Assembly (NCBI GenBank): GCA_021826655.1
Contig: JAKAZC010000027.1
Span: 1 to 14,903, forward strand
DNA length: 14,903 bases
From: Actinomycetes bacterium
GTDB lineage: Bacteria; Actinomycetota; Acidimicrobiia; Acidimicrobiales; RAAP-2
Direction: 5' to 3'
The notes under the pieces are model-generated. The model saw only the letters and a list, made by a program, of their open reading frames with translations, did not search any database and was not told the DNA's origin. Position numbers and translations under genes: made by a program. Of the stretch, positions 5,005-12,944 are shown in pieces. Position 1 is the stretch's first letter. Each line of letters begins with the position of its first letter.

Positions 5005-6497
5005 CGGGGGGCCCCCAGGGTGACCGGCACCCGGACGGGGTCCGCTCCGGCCGGTGGTCGGACGCCCGTCGCGCCGGGAGCTTCGAGTGCCCGGCGCAGC
5101 GACAGACCGTCGGTGGCGACGACCTCGACGGCGCGGGGCAGGTCGGCCACGGTGAGGTCGTCGAGGAAGCGCCCCTCGGACAGGCAGGAGTCGGGCAGGA
5201 GGTACCGGTGCCCTTCGGGCTGTCCGGCCAGCACGGCGGAGAGGTCGGTGCCGGTCAGCAGTCCCGACACCCCGATGTTGCCGCCGAAGAAGTGGTTGGC
5301 GACCGGCACCAGCCGGATGTCGCTGCGTCCCAACGAACCGATGAGGGGTGCGAGCACGCGGGCGCCGTACTCGCCGGTGAGGACGGCCACGGGTGGTGTG
5401 CCGCCGGTGCCGGACCGTCCGGCTCCGGCCGGCGGACCGACCGGGCCGGTGACGGGATCCGCACCGGAGACCGTGCGGACGGCGCGGTATCCGGTGGCCG
5501 GGGCGCCGTCCACGGCGGCGAAGAACCCGGGCCGGACGCCGAGGGCGGCATGCTCGTCCCCGCCGAACGCCGCCTCGAAGGCACGGGCCATGCCGAGGCC
5601 GTTCTCGTGTTGGGGGAACCCCTCGTAGGTGGCCGCGGCCGGGAACGGTCGCTCGGCCATGAGGTAGTACTCGTCGGCCGCGAATACCATCCGGCGCCCC
5701 ACGGACCCGAGGAACACCTCCTGCCAGTGTGCGACCCGGTCGCACACCGCCGCCGCCTCGGCGACGGTGTGGGGGCGCATGGCGTCCTCATGGGAGAAGG
5801 TGCTGACCCCGAGCGGTACGCAGGCCACGGTGGCGAGGCGGGGATAGCGGTCGAGCACGCCGGCCAGGGTGTCCTCCAGGACGTCCCCGTCGTTGCGACC
5901 GGGGCACACCACGATCTGTCCGTGGACCTCGATGCCGCCGTCGAGCAGAGCGCTGAGCCAGCGCAGGCTGGTGGCCCCCCGGCGATTGCGCAGCAGGCCG
6001 GCCCGGACATCGGGATCGGTGGCATGGATGGACACGAACAGCGGACTGAGCCGCTCGGTCAGGACCCGCTCGAGGTCCATCTCGGTGAACCGGGTGAGGG
6101 TGGTGAAGTTCCCGTACAGGAACGACAGGCGGTAGTCGTCGTCCTTCATCGACAGACTGCGCCGCATCCCCTTCGGCAGCTGGTGGATGAAGCAGAACTC
6201 GCAGTGGTTGTCGCACGTGCGGACCCGGTCGAACACGGCCGAGGACACTTCGATGCCGAGCGGCTCGCCTGCGTCCTTGGTGACGGTGACCTGCAGGGTC
6301 CCGGGCACGCCCGTGCGCCGGACCACGAGGTCCAGCTCGGGTTCGTCCACGAGGAGGCTGTATTCGATGACGTCACGGGGCGATCGGCCGTTGAGCGAGA
6401 GGAGCTCGTCACCGGACCGGAGTCCGGACAGCGCGGCCGGTGACGATTCGGTGACGGCGACCACCTTCGGTGCCGTCGTCACTCGGGGCGCCGACAT
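5001..6497 (-). CDS. PDZ-radical SAM-DUF512 protein
   Basis: 498 residues from the ATG at 6497; the longer open frame to 6533 would start upstream of the -10 box. Residues about 10-65 form a PDZ-like domain (SPAALSGLRSGDELLSLNGRSP). Next comes a radical SAM core with the cluster motif CDNHCEFC (Cys95, Cys99, Cys102) followed by FIHQLPKGMR, and SIHATDPDVR further on. The C-terminal part contains PLGVSTF, FAADEYY and the NHFFGGNIGVSGLLTG signature of DUF512 (PF04459). The family is widespread in actinobacteria, Firmicutes and cyanobacteria; its reaction is not established. Next to der here, as in a number of other genomes. Its stop overlaps the der start, so the two are coupled. Divergent from ispH across 116 bp. 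Confidence 0.92.
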   Translation of the reverse strand: MSAPRVTTAPKVVAVTESSPAALSGLRSGDELLSLNGRSPRDVIEYSLLVDEPELDLVVRRTGVPGTLQVTVTKDAGEPLGIEVSSAVFDRVRTCDNHCEFCFIHQLPKGMRRSLSMKDDDYRLSFLYGNFTTLTRFTEMDLERVLTERLSPLFVSIHATDPDVRAGLLRNRRGATSLRWLSALLDGGIEVHGQIVVCPGRNDGDVLEDTLAGVLDRYPRLATVACVPLGVSTFSHEDAMRPHTVAEAAAVCDRVAHWQEVFLGSVGRRMVFAADEYYLMAERPFPAAATYEGFPQHENGLGMARAFEAAFGGDEHAALGVRPGFFAAVDGAPATGYRAVRTVSGADPVTGPVGPPAGAGRSGTGGTPPVAVLTGEYGARVLAPLIGSLGRSDIRLVPVANHFFGGNIGVSGLLTGTDLSAVLAGQPEGHRYLLPDSCLSEGRFLDDLTVADLPRAVEVVATDGLSLRRALEAPGATGVRPPAGADPVRVPVTLGAPR

Positions 6498-6504
6498 GCC
6501 CACC

Positions 6505-6510
6505 AGGCTA
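6505..6510 (-). promoter_or_regulatory. -10 box TAGCCT for the DUF512-der operon
   Basis: TAGCCT on the minus strand ends 7 nt before the ATG at 6497, so the transcript probably starts at or just before the ATG. GGTGG between them may act as a weak ribosome site if there is a short leader. No clear -35. Confidence 0.45.
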
Positions 6511-6601
6511 CCCGGTGGGACACGGTCCCCCACCCCGGCCCGCCCGTCCGCGCCGCCGGGAACGACACGGTGGCCGAAGCGGACCGCCCGGCGGGCGCCG
6601 G

Positions 6602-6607
6602 TAACCT
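6602..6607 (+). promoter_or_regulatory. -10 box TAACCT for ispH
   Basis: TAACCT ends 6 nt before the GTG start of ispH, in the leaderless arrangement. A weak -35 candidate (CGGACC, 6580-6585) lies 16 bp upstream. The region 6498-6613 therefore carries two divergent promoters. Confidence 0.5.
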
Positions 6608-6613
6608 GGGGAC

Positions 6614-7693
6614 GTGCCCGTCGAACGCGTGATCCTGGCCGAGCCCCGCGGGTTCTGCGCCGGTGTCGAAAAGGCGATCAAGGCCCTGGCCTGGATGGTC
6701 CGGGTCTTCGAGCCGCCCGTCTACTGCTACCACGAGATCGTCCACAACCGACACGTGGTGGACCGGTTCGAGGCCCAGGGCGTCGTGTTCGTGGACGACG
6801 TGTCCGAGGTGCCGGCCGGGGCGCCGCTCATGTTGTCGGCCCACGGGTCGGCCCCCGCCGTGGTCGACGAGGCACGGGCCGGCCGCCGCGTGGTGGTGGA
6901 TGCCGTCTGTCCCCTCGTGACGAAGGTCCACCACGAGCTGAAGGTCCGGGCCCGCAAGGGCTACACCGTGTTGTACGTGGGCCACCACGGCCACGAGGAG
7001 GCGGTAGGGACCATGGCGGTCGCCCCCGAGTCGGTGCGGCTGCTCGAGCACGCCGCCGACGTGGACGCCGTCGACGTCCCGGCGGTGGACGGCGATGACC
7101 CGGCGGTGGCGCTGCTGGCCCAGACTACCTTGAGCCACGACGAGTGGGCCGGCATCGTCGACCGGGCACGCGAGCGCTTCCCCGATCTGTGGATGCCCAA
7201 TCGCAGCGACCTCTGCTTCGCCACCACCAACCGCCAGGCCGCGCTCAAGGCACTCGCGGGCCGGTGCGACGCGGTCGTGGTGATCGGCTCCGACAACTCC
7301 TCCAACACCGTGGCGCTCGCCAAGGTGGCCGAGGACTTCGGCTGCCCACGGGTGGTCCGGGTGAACGACGCCTCCGAGCTGCCCCCCGACCTGGCGGGCA
7401 CCGTCGGGGTGACCGCCGGAGCCTCCGCCCCCGAGGCCCTGGTGCAGGCGGTGGTGGCCCGACTGGATCCGCTGCACGGCGTCGAGCACTCGGCGGTGAC
7501 CGTCGAGGAGGAGTACTTCCCGCCGCCGCCCGAGCTGCGTGAACTCCTGCGCGGGATCGAGACTGCGCTCGCGCTGGTGAACGGGGTACCCGAGCCGGAC
7601 GACCGGCCGTCGGGCCCGAACGGGCGGGTGCTGGTCGACGACCGGACCACGGCCGCCGCCGACGTGCTCGGGCAGATCGCCTCCCTTGCCTGA
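6614..7693 (+). CDS. ispH: 4-hydroxy-3-methylbut-2-enyl diphosphate reductase
   Basis: Last enzyme of the MEP pathway; reduces HMBPP to IPP and DMAPP with a [4Fe-4S] cluster. 359 residues. The three cluster cysteines are present: Cys15 in PRGFCAGV, Cys99 in DAVCPLVTK, Cys201 in DLCFATTNRQ. Substrate residues are visible: His40/His44 (HEIVHN), His77 (SAHGS), His127-Glu128 (GHHGHEEAVGT), Thr171-Thr172, and Ser226/Asn228 (GSDNSSNT). The GTG start follows a TAACCT -10 box by 6 nt. The protein is longer than the usual 310-335 residues because of a roughly 50-residue tail after PPPPELREL (about 297 on) rich in acidic and alanine residues. First gene of the plus-strand block; 48 bp separate it from the HD gene. 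Confidence 0.97.
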   Translation: MPVERVILAEPRGFCAGVEKAIKALAWMVRVFEPPVYCYHEIVHNRHVVDRFEAQGVVFVDDVSEVPAGAPLMLSAHGSAPAVVDEARAGRRVVVDAVCPLVTKVHHELKVRARKGYTVLYVGHHGHEEAVGTMAVAPESVRLLEHAADVDAVDVPAVDGDDPAVALLAQTTLSHDEWAGIVDRARERFPDLWMPNRSDLCFATTNRQAALKALAGRCDAVVVIGSDNSSNTVALAKVAEDFGCPRVVRVNDASELPPDLAGTVGVTAGASAPEALVQAVVARLDPLHGVEHSAVTVEEEYFPPPPELRELLRGIETALALVNGVPEPDDRPSGPNGRVLVDDRTTAAADVLGQIASLA

Positions 7694-7741
7694 ACGGAGG
7701 GACCTGGACGGCGACCCGGCGTCCGGCGCGAGACTGTCTCC

Positions 7742-8317
7742 ATGACGACGTCGCCTCCGACCCCGTCCTCCTCCGTGTCGTTCACGCGCATGGACGCGTC
7801 GACGGCCGACCAGTGGGCCGTCGTGGGTTCCGAGACGGCGCGCCACCAGGGTCGGGTGGCCGACCGGGTCCTCCTCCTGCTCGGGTCGCTGGCCGACGTC
7901 GTCGACGGGTTCGCCGTCGACCAGCTGACCCACTGCCTCCAGACCGCCACCCGGGCGGAGCGGGCCGGCGCCGACGACGAGCTGGTGGTCGCCTCGCTGT
8001 GCCATGACATCGGCAAGGCCATCTCGGTGCCCAACCATCCGAGGATCGCCGCCGAGATCCTCCGTCCCTACGTTCGCGACGAGGTCACGCAGTCGATCCT
8101 CCACCACCAGGAATTCCAGGGGCGCCACTACTTCCACCACTTCGACATGGACCCGGATCTGCGCGATGCCCACCGGGACCAGCCCTGGTACCCGCTGGCC
8201 GAGCGGTTCGCCGACGAGTGGGACCAGACCAGCTTCGACCCCGACTACCCGACGGAGCCGCTCGCCCATTTCGAGCCCAGGGTCCGTGTCGTCTTCGCCT
8301 CGCCCCACACCTTCTGA
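7742..8317 (+). CDS. HD-domain protein, PhnZ/MIOX-like candidate diiron oxygenase or phosphohydrolase
   Basis: 191 residues. Core: THCLQTATRAERAGADDELV (about 63-82), then CHDIGK (87-92), followed by His99, His121-His122, His129 and a conserved-looking DEWDQTSFDPDY (158-169). Possible metal ligands by order are His64, His88-Asp89, His99, His121 and Asp161. The ATRAERAGADDELVVA helix and this ligand spacing resemble the mixed-valence diiron HD oxygenases (PhnZ, TmpB) more than ordinary HD phosphohydrolases. However, PhnZ has HDxxH where this protein has HDIGK. The ATG at 7742 has no strong ribosome site; Met17 (7790) is an alternative. It overlaps the glycosyltransferase start by one base (TGATG), so the two are translationally coupled. 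No phosphonate genes are in view; substrate unknown. Confidence 0.8.
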   Translation: MTTSPPTPSSSVSFTRMDASTADQWAVVGSETARHQGRVADRVLLLLGSLADVVDGFAVDQLTHCLQTATRAERAGADDELVVASLCHDIGKAISVPNHPRIAAEILRPYVRDEVTQSILHHQEFQGRHYFHHFDMDPDLRDAHRDQPWYPLAERFADEWDQTSFDPDYPTEPLAHFEPRVRVVFASPHTF

Positions 8318-9165
8318 TGGCGCCCACCCAACGTCACCGGTGGCTCACCCTGCCCGACAGCCGCGCTGCACGGCGGTCGGCCGGACTGGTCGGGTACGTG
8401 CTGGACCAGGCCCGGGCCGAGTTCGCCTCCCGCTACCCGGGCGTCCGGTTCGGCCCGGTGGTGGCCCTCATCGCCGCCTACGAGGAGGAGGCGAACATCG
8501 GGGCGGTCCTGAAGGCCATGCCCACCCTGGTGGGCGATCTCGAGGTGTCCACCCTCGTCGTCGTCGACGGAGGGTCCGACCGGACGGCCGATGTCGCCCG
8601 CGAGGCCGGGGAGTGGACGTGCGTCCTGCCGGTCAACCTGGGGCAAGGTGCCGCGCTGCGGCTTGGCTACGAGTTGGCCGCCGCACACGGCGCGCGTTAC
8701 GTGGTCACCCTCGACGCCGACGGCCAGAACGACCCCGGTGAGCTTCCCGCCATGCTCCAGCCCGTCCTCGACGACGACGCAGACGTCGTGATCGCCTCGC
8801 GCCGGCTCGGCACGGACCGCACGACGGACAGGTTCCGGCGAGCGGGCGTCACGTTCTTCGCCCGGGCCATCAACGCGATCGCCGGACAGCAACTGACCGA
8901 CTCGTCCAACGGCTACCGGGCGTTCCGGGTCGACGTGCTGAACGACATCGTCCCCCACCTGGTCCAGGACCAGTACCAGACGGCCGAGGTGGTGATCACC
9001 GCTTCGAGCCGGGGGTGGCGGATCACCGAACGGCCGACGATGTGGCATCCGAGGGCGTCGGGCACGTCGAAGAAGGGCGGCAACCTCGTCTTCGGCCTCA
9101 ACTACGCCAGGGTCATCCTGACCACCTGGGTCCGGGTCACCCTGGGCAACCGCACCCGACGGTAG
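8317..9165 (+). CDS. GT2-family glycosyltransferase (DPM1-like)
   Basis: 282 residues from the ATG at 8317, coupled to the HD gene by TGATG; the open frame extends upstream inside the HD gene but is not used. GT-A fold with ALIAAYEEEANIG (about 50-62), DGGSD (84-88), VNLGQGAALRLGY (106-118) and the metal-binding LDADGQNDP (132-140). The motif TDSSNGYRAFRVDVL (about 194-208) is typical of polyprenyl-phosphate-hexose synthases and related GT2 enzymes. No clear transmembrane helices, so it is probably cytosolic or peripheral. Likely to move a sugar from a nucleotide donor to a lipid or polymer acceptor; donor and acceptor cannot be told. Next to ispH, a polyprenyl acceptor is tempting but is inference. 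Converges on the acyltransferase with 11 bp between stops. Confidence 0.88.
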   Translation: MAPTQRHRWLTLPDSRAARRSAGLVGYVLDQARAEFASRYPGVRFGPVVALIAAYEEEANIGAVLKAMPTLVGDLEVSTLVVVDGGSDRTADVAREAGEWTCVLPVNLGQGAALRLGYELAAAHGARYVVTLDADGQNDPGELPAMLQPVLDDDADVVIASRRLGTDRTTDRFRRAGVTFFARAINAIAGQQLTDSSNGYRAFRVDVLNDIVPHLVQDQYQTAEVVITASSRGWRITERPTMWHPRASGTSKKGGNLVFGLNYARVILTTWVRVTLGNRTRR

Positions 9166-9176
9166 GGCGCCGGATC

Positions 9177-9908
9177 TCAGTACCGACCGGCGGCCTCGAC
9201 CGAACGGTCGTAGAGCTCCTGGAGCGAGGCGGTCAGCTGCTCGGTGAGCCGGTGGATGCGGCTGCGGGGCACACGTCCGCTGCCGGTTCGCTCGGGGGGA
9301 GCGAGGGGCTCCCCCACCACCAGGTGGATGTGGCGGGGCCGGGGGATCCGGGTGCCCTTCGGCATGACCGACGCCGAGCCACCGATCCCGACCGGCACCA
9401 CCGTGGCCCCGGTGCGGGCGGCCAGGAACGCCACTCCCTCGTGCAGGTCCGCCACCTCCGGCCCGGTCCTCCGCTCACCTTCGGGGAACAGGATGAGGAC
9501 CTCGCCCGCATCGAGCACCTGCTGGGCGCGGCGCATGGCCTCGCGGTCGGCGGACTCCCGGTGGACGGGGAAGGCCCCGACGGACGGCAGGATACGGGCC
9601 AGGACCGGGTTCCTCCAGAGGGAGTCCTTGGCCATGTAGTGGAGTTTCCGACCGGTGACCTCGGAGGCCACGAAGAAGTCGATGAAGGAGCGGTGCACCG
9701 GGGCGATGATCACCGGGCCCTCGGGCGGCACCGTGCCCAGGCGGGTCACCGAGGTGCGGAACAGGACCGCATTGAGGAGTCGGACCAGGACCCGCAGGAA
9801 CCGGTAGAGCGGGGTGAACCCGGTGTCCACCCGGACCACGAGGTCGAGCGGGCCACGGTCGCGGGACGCCCCTCCCCCCGCCGCCTCCCCGTCCGGGCTC
9901 ACAGCCAT
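9177..9908 (-). CDS. plsC: 1-acyl-sn-glycerol-3-phosphate acyltransferase
   Basis: Makes phosphatidic acid by acylating lysophosphatidate at the membrane. 243 residues. Acyltransferase motifs: HRSFID (the HX4D pair His72/Asp77), GAFPVHR (about 111-117), FPEGERR (141-147), and VVPVGIGG (about 170-178). A hydrophobic helix at about 33-50 may anchor it. The ATG at 9908 overlaps the end of cmk by 10 bp, with GGAGCAGG upstream. It is the last gene of the minus-strand operon and often neighbours cmk in bacteria. PlsC paralogues are common in actinobacteria, so the exact acyl acceptor is not certain. Confidence 0.88.
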   Translation of the reverse strand: MAVSPDGEAAGGGASRDRGPLDLVVRVDTGFTPLYRFLRVLVRLLNAVLFRTSVTRLGTVPPEGPVIIAPVHRSFIDFFVASEVTGRKLHYMAKDSLWRNPVLARILPSVGAFPVHRESADREAMRRAQQVLDAGEVLILFPEGERRTGPEVADLHEGVAFLAARTGATVVPVGIGGSASVMPKGTRIPRPRHIHLVVGEPLAPPERTGSGRVPRSRIHRLTEQLTASLQELYDRSVEAAGRY

Positions 9909-10522
9909 GCCAGTACCTGCTCCACGATCTCATCCACGCTATGCGCCCCGGTGTCGATGACCCGGGCACCTTCGGCCCGGCCCAGTGGCGACGCCGTCCG
10001 GGTGCTGTCGAGCCGGTCCCTCCGGGCCACGGCCGCGGCTCCCTCCTCGGCCCGGCGGGCGGCACGGATCTCGGGCGCCGCGTCGAGGTAGAGCTTCACG
10101 GTGGCATCGGGTAGGACGACGGTGCCGATGTCGCGGCCCTCGACCACGCCACCGCCGTGGTCCGCCACCCATGAGCGCTGCCGGTCGACCAGGACCGTCC
10201 GGACCGCCGGGTTGGCGGCCACCGCCGACACCGCGGCACTCACCTCGGGTCCACGGATGGCCTCGGTGATGTCGGTGCCGTCGACCACCACCCGGTCGCC
10301 GACCTCGAGGGCGAGCCCCCTGGCCACCTCGGCCACCGCGTCGGCGTCCGACGGGTCGACGCCCCGTTGCAGTGCGGCCCAGGCCACGGACCGGTACATG
10401 GCACCGGTGTCGAGACGCTGCAGGCCCAGGCGTCGGGCCAGAACCCGCGACACGGTCGACTTGCCCGAGCCCGCCGGCCCGTCGATGGCGATGACGACGG
10501 GAGTGCCGGCTTCCGTGGTCAC
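9899..10522 (-). CDS. cmk: Cytidylate kinase
   Basis: Phosphorylates CMP and dCMP with ATP. 207 residues from the GTG at 10522, which overlaps the aroA stop (GTGA). P-loop GPAGSGKS (15-22), DTGAMYRSVAW (38-48) for CMP binding, VEGRDIGTVV (127-136), and the lid region ARRDRLDSTR (166-175). Length is slightly below the 220-230 usual for Cmk, but all motifs are present. A longer frame upstream would run inside aroA and is rejected. Coupled to aroA before it and plsC after it. Confidence 0.95.
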   Translation of the reverse strand: MTTEAGTPVVIAIDGPAGSGKSTVSRVLARRLGLQRLDTGAMYRSVAWAALQRGVDPSDADAVAEVARGLALEVGDRVVVDGTDITEAIRGPEVSAAVSAVAANPAVRTVLVDRQRSWVADHGGGVVEGRDIGTVVLPDATVKLYLDAAPEIRAARRAEEGAAAVARRDRLDSTRTASPLGRAEGARVIDTGAHSVDEIVEQVLAWL

Positions 10523-11826
10523 GACGTCCGCCGACCGAGGCGCTCGAGGGTGTCGGCGAACCCGGGGTAGCTGGTGGCGACCGACTCCCACCCGGTGATC
10601 ACCGTGGGACCTGCGGCCGAGCACGCCGCGCCGGCGACGGCCGCGGCCATGGCCATCCGGTGGTCGCCGGCCGCGTCGACGGCACCGGGCGTGGGGACGG
10701 TCCCGCCGACGACGACGAGATCGTCCCCCTCGACGCGGGCGGTCCCACCGAACGCCTCCACCAGGCGCACGGTCCCGGCCAGGCGGTCGGACTCCTTCAC
10801 GCGGAGCTCGCCCACGTCGCGGAACCGGGTCGGGCCCAGCGCCACCAGGGCGGCCACCGCCAGGATCGGTACCTCGTCGAGGGAGGGGATCTCCGCGGCG
10901 TCCACCGTGGTCCCGACCAGGTCCGAATGGCTGGCCGTCAGGGAGCCGACGGAACCCGCCGCGTCGTGGACCTCCAGCGACGCTCCCATGCGGACCAGCA
11001 CGTGCACGAAGCCGATCCGCTCGGCACCGAGGTGGACCTGTTCGACGGTGACCCGGCTGGCGGGCACCACCACCCCGGCCACGACCCAGAACGCGGCCTG
11101 GGACGGATCACCCGGCACCGTCCGGTCCACGGGACGCAGCACGCTCCTGCGGAGCCGGACGATCCGGCCTCCGCCCCACGGCTCGACCGAGACCGCGGCC
11201 CCGGCATCGGCCAGCATCTCCTCGGTGTGGGCACGGGTCGCCACCGGCTCACGGACGACCGTCTCACCGTCGGCGTCGAGCCCGGCCAGCAGGACCGCAC
11301 CCTTGACCTGGGAGCTGGCCATGGGGGGCGTGTAGTCGATGCCGGCGAGCGGCCCCCCGGTGACGGTCAGCGGGGGCAGGCAGCCCGTCCCCGTGCCCGC
11401 CACTCTCGCACCCATCAGGGCGAGCGGACCGGCGATGCGGTCCATCGGACGGGTGCGGAGCGAGGCGTCACCGGTCAGCCGGGTCACCCCGGGGATGCCC
11501 GCCACGACCCCGGCCAGGAGGCGCATCCCCGTTCCCGAGTTGCCGAGGTCGATCTGGTGGTCGGGCGCGGCCAGACGGCTCCGTCCGCCCTCCACGACGA
11601 CCGCTCCCGTGGACGGGTCGCGTTCGACCCCGGCCCCCAGGGACCTGACGGCGCGTCGGGTGCGGACCACGTCGTCGCCGTCGGACAGGCCGGTGAGCAC
11701 CGACGTGCCCTCGGCCAGGGCGGCGAGCAGGAGCGCACGGTGGGAGATCGACTTGTCCCCCGGCACCGTGACGGCACCGGCCAACGGCCGGCCGCCGGCG
11801 ACCTCGCGGATCTCGGATCCCGTCAT
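10519..11826 (-). CDS. aroA: 3-phosphoshikimate 1-carboxyvinyltransferase (EPSP synthase)
   Basis: Sixth step of the shikimate pathway: shikimate-3-phosphate plus PEP gives EPSP. 435 residues from the ATG at 11826, which overlaps the prephenate dehydrogenase stop (ATGA). Motifs: VPGDKSISHRALLLAALAEG with Lys25, Ser26 and Arg30; the phosphate/PEP-binding NSGTGMRLLAG; SSQVKGAVLLAGL; SLDEVPILAVAAL with the catalytic Asp/Glu region; and LRVKESDRL with the PEP-binding KESDR. The segment after NSGTGMR reads LLAG, and no large insert or truncation is seen. The preceding tyrosine-branch dehydrogenase and chorismate mutase make this a shikimate-to-tyrosine gene set. The downstream frame overlaps cmk. 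Confidence 0.97.
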   Translation of the reverse strand: MTGSEIREVAGGRPLAGAVTVPGDKSISHRALLLAALAEGTSVLTGLSDGDDVVRTRRAVRSLGAGVERDPSTGAVVVEGGRSRLAAPDHQIDLGNSGTGMRLLAGVVAGIPGVTRLTGDASLRTRPMDRIAGPLALMGARVAGTGTGCLPPLTVTGGPLAGIDYTPPMASSQVKGAVLLAGLDADGETVVREPVATRAHTEEMLADAGAAVSVEPWGGGRIVRLRRSVLRPVDRTVPGDPSQAAFWVVAGVVVPASRVTVEQVHLGAERIGFVHVLVRMGASLEVHDAAGSVGSLTASHSDLVGTTVDAAEIPSLDEVPILAVAALVALGPTRFRDVGELRVKESDRLAGTVRLVEAFGGTARVEGDDLVVVGGTVPTPGAVDAAGDHRMAMAAAVAGAACSAAGPTVITGWESVATSYPGFADTLERLGRRTS

Positions 11827-12944
11827 CGGACGGTCCCGACCGGCGAGACGCTCGAACGGTGGCCCTTGCGCGCCAGCGCCGCGCCGAAGGTCGGCGCCGA
11901 TGCGGCGTCGATGACGACGACCAGGACGCCGCGGTCCCCCTCGACCGAATGGGCGATCTCGACGTCGTAGATGTTGATACCGAGTTCTGTGGCCAGTACG
12001 GCGATCTCGGCGAAGGTGCCGGGGCGGTCCAGGACCGGGATCCGCACCTCGGCCAGCTCCTCGGGGCGGGGCGCCCGCTCGCTCATCGCCCGCCGTGCGG
12101 TCGCGGCCCGCCCGAGCACCTCGAGCAGGGACTCGTGGTCGCGTTCGGCCACCCGGCGCCGCATGGCCCCGAGCGCGTCGATGAGCAGGTCGAGGGTCTG
12201 GACGATGGCGGTGGCGTTGTCGTCGCAGATGCCGGGCCAGATGCTCGGCTGCCCGGCTGCGATGCGGGTCATGTCGCGGAAGCCGCCCGCCGCGAGCTGG
12301 AGGAGGGCGCCGTGCTCCTCGCCCAGGTCGGACGCGAGGGCCATCAGGGTGGCGGCGGTGAGATGGGGGACGTGGGAGACCACGGCGACCAGCGAGTCGT
12401 GCTCGACCGGATCGACCGCGACCACGTCGGCACCGAACCCGGCGAGGACGGCGCGCACTTGGGCGTAGGCGGCGGGATCGGTGGACGTCGTGGGCGTGAG
12501 CACCCAGGTCGCACCCACGAAGAGCTCGGCGGACGCGCCCTCCACCCCTACCTGCTCGCTGCCGGCCATGGGGTGCCCGCCGACGAAGCGCGGCCGGTCG
12601 ACGGCCGCCACGAGCGGGCCCTTGACACTGCCCACGTCGGTCACCACGGCCGCCGGGTTCCAGCCGTTGCCGGCCAGCACGCCGGCGATGATGTCCGGGG
12701 CCACGTGCACCGGTGTCGCCACCACCACGAGATCGGCACCCCGGTCCTCCCCGGCCACGTCGAGGGCGCCCAGCCCGACGGCCCGCACGGCAGTGGACGG
12801 GACCGCGTCGGTACCGCTCACGTGCCACCCCCGTGCACGCAGGGCCATGCCCACCGATCCGCCGATGAGCCCGGTGCCGATGATCATGGCCCGTCCGGCG
12901 GTCCCGGGTGACGGGGCGGGCCGGTCAGCCGGGGAGGTCGTCAC
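11823..12944 (-). CDS. tyrA: Prephenate dehydrogenase with C-terminal ACT domain
   Basis: Oxidative decarboxylation of prephenate (or arogenate) in tyrosine synthesis. 373 residues from the GTG at 12944, with AGGGA 5-6 nt upstream; it overlaps the chorismate mutase gene by 20 bp. Rossmann motif GTGLIGGS (23-30), TDVGSVKG (102-109), GGHPMAGSE (122-130), and SHVPHLTA (190-197) with the catalytic-type histidine, then a helical dimerisation domain. Residues about 300-370 form an ACT domain (RIPVLDRPGTFAEIAVLATELGIN region), which suggests feedback control by tyrosine. Prephenate and arogenate specificity cannot be told apart by eye. Its partner enzyme, chorismate mutase, is encoded just upstream rather than fused. 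Confidence 0.95.
   Translation of the reverse strand: MTTSPADRPAPSPGTAGRAMIIGTGLIGGSVGMALRARGWHVSGTDAVPSTAVRAVGLGALDVAGEDRGADLVVVATPVHVAPDIIAGVLAGNGWNPAAVVTDVGSVKGPLVAAVDRPRFVGGHPMAGSEQVGVEGASAELFVGATWVLTPTTSTDPAAYAQVRAVLAGFGADVVAVDPVEHDSLVAVVSHVPHLTAATLMALASDLGEEHGALLQLAAGGFRDMTRIAAGQPSIWPGICDDNATAIVQTLDLLIDALGAMRRRVAERDHESLLEVLGRAATARRAMSERAPRPEELAEVRIPVLDRPGTFAEIAVLATELGINIYDVEIAHSVEGDRGVLVVVIDAASAPTFGAALARKGHRSSVSPVGTVR

Noticed and set aside
5005..5745. N-terminal extension of the Der frame (to 730 residues)
   Set aside because: The added part is Arg/Pro/Gly-rich shadow of the DUF512 gene in another frame; Der of normal length begins at the TTG overlapping the DUF512 stop.
6479..8308. 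609-codon open frame on the minus strand opposite ispH and the HD gene
   Set aside because: It mirrors two clearly real genes; its product is His/Gly/Val-rich with no domain. Long antisense open frames are expected at this G+C content.
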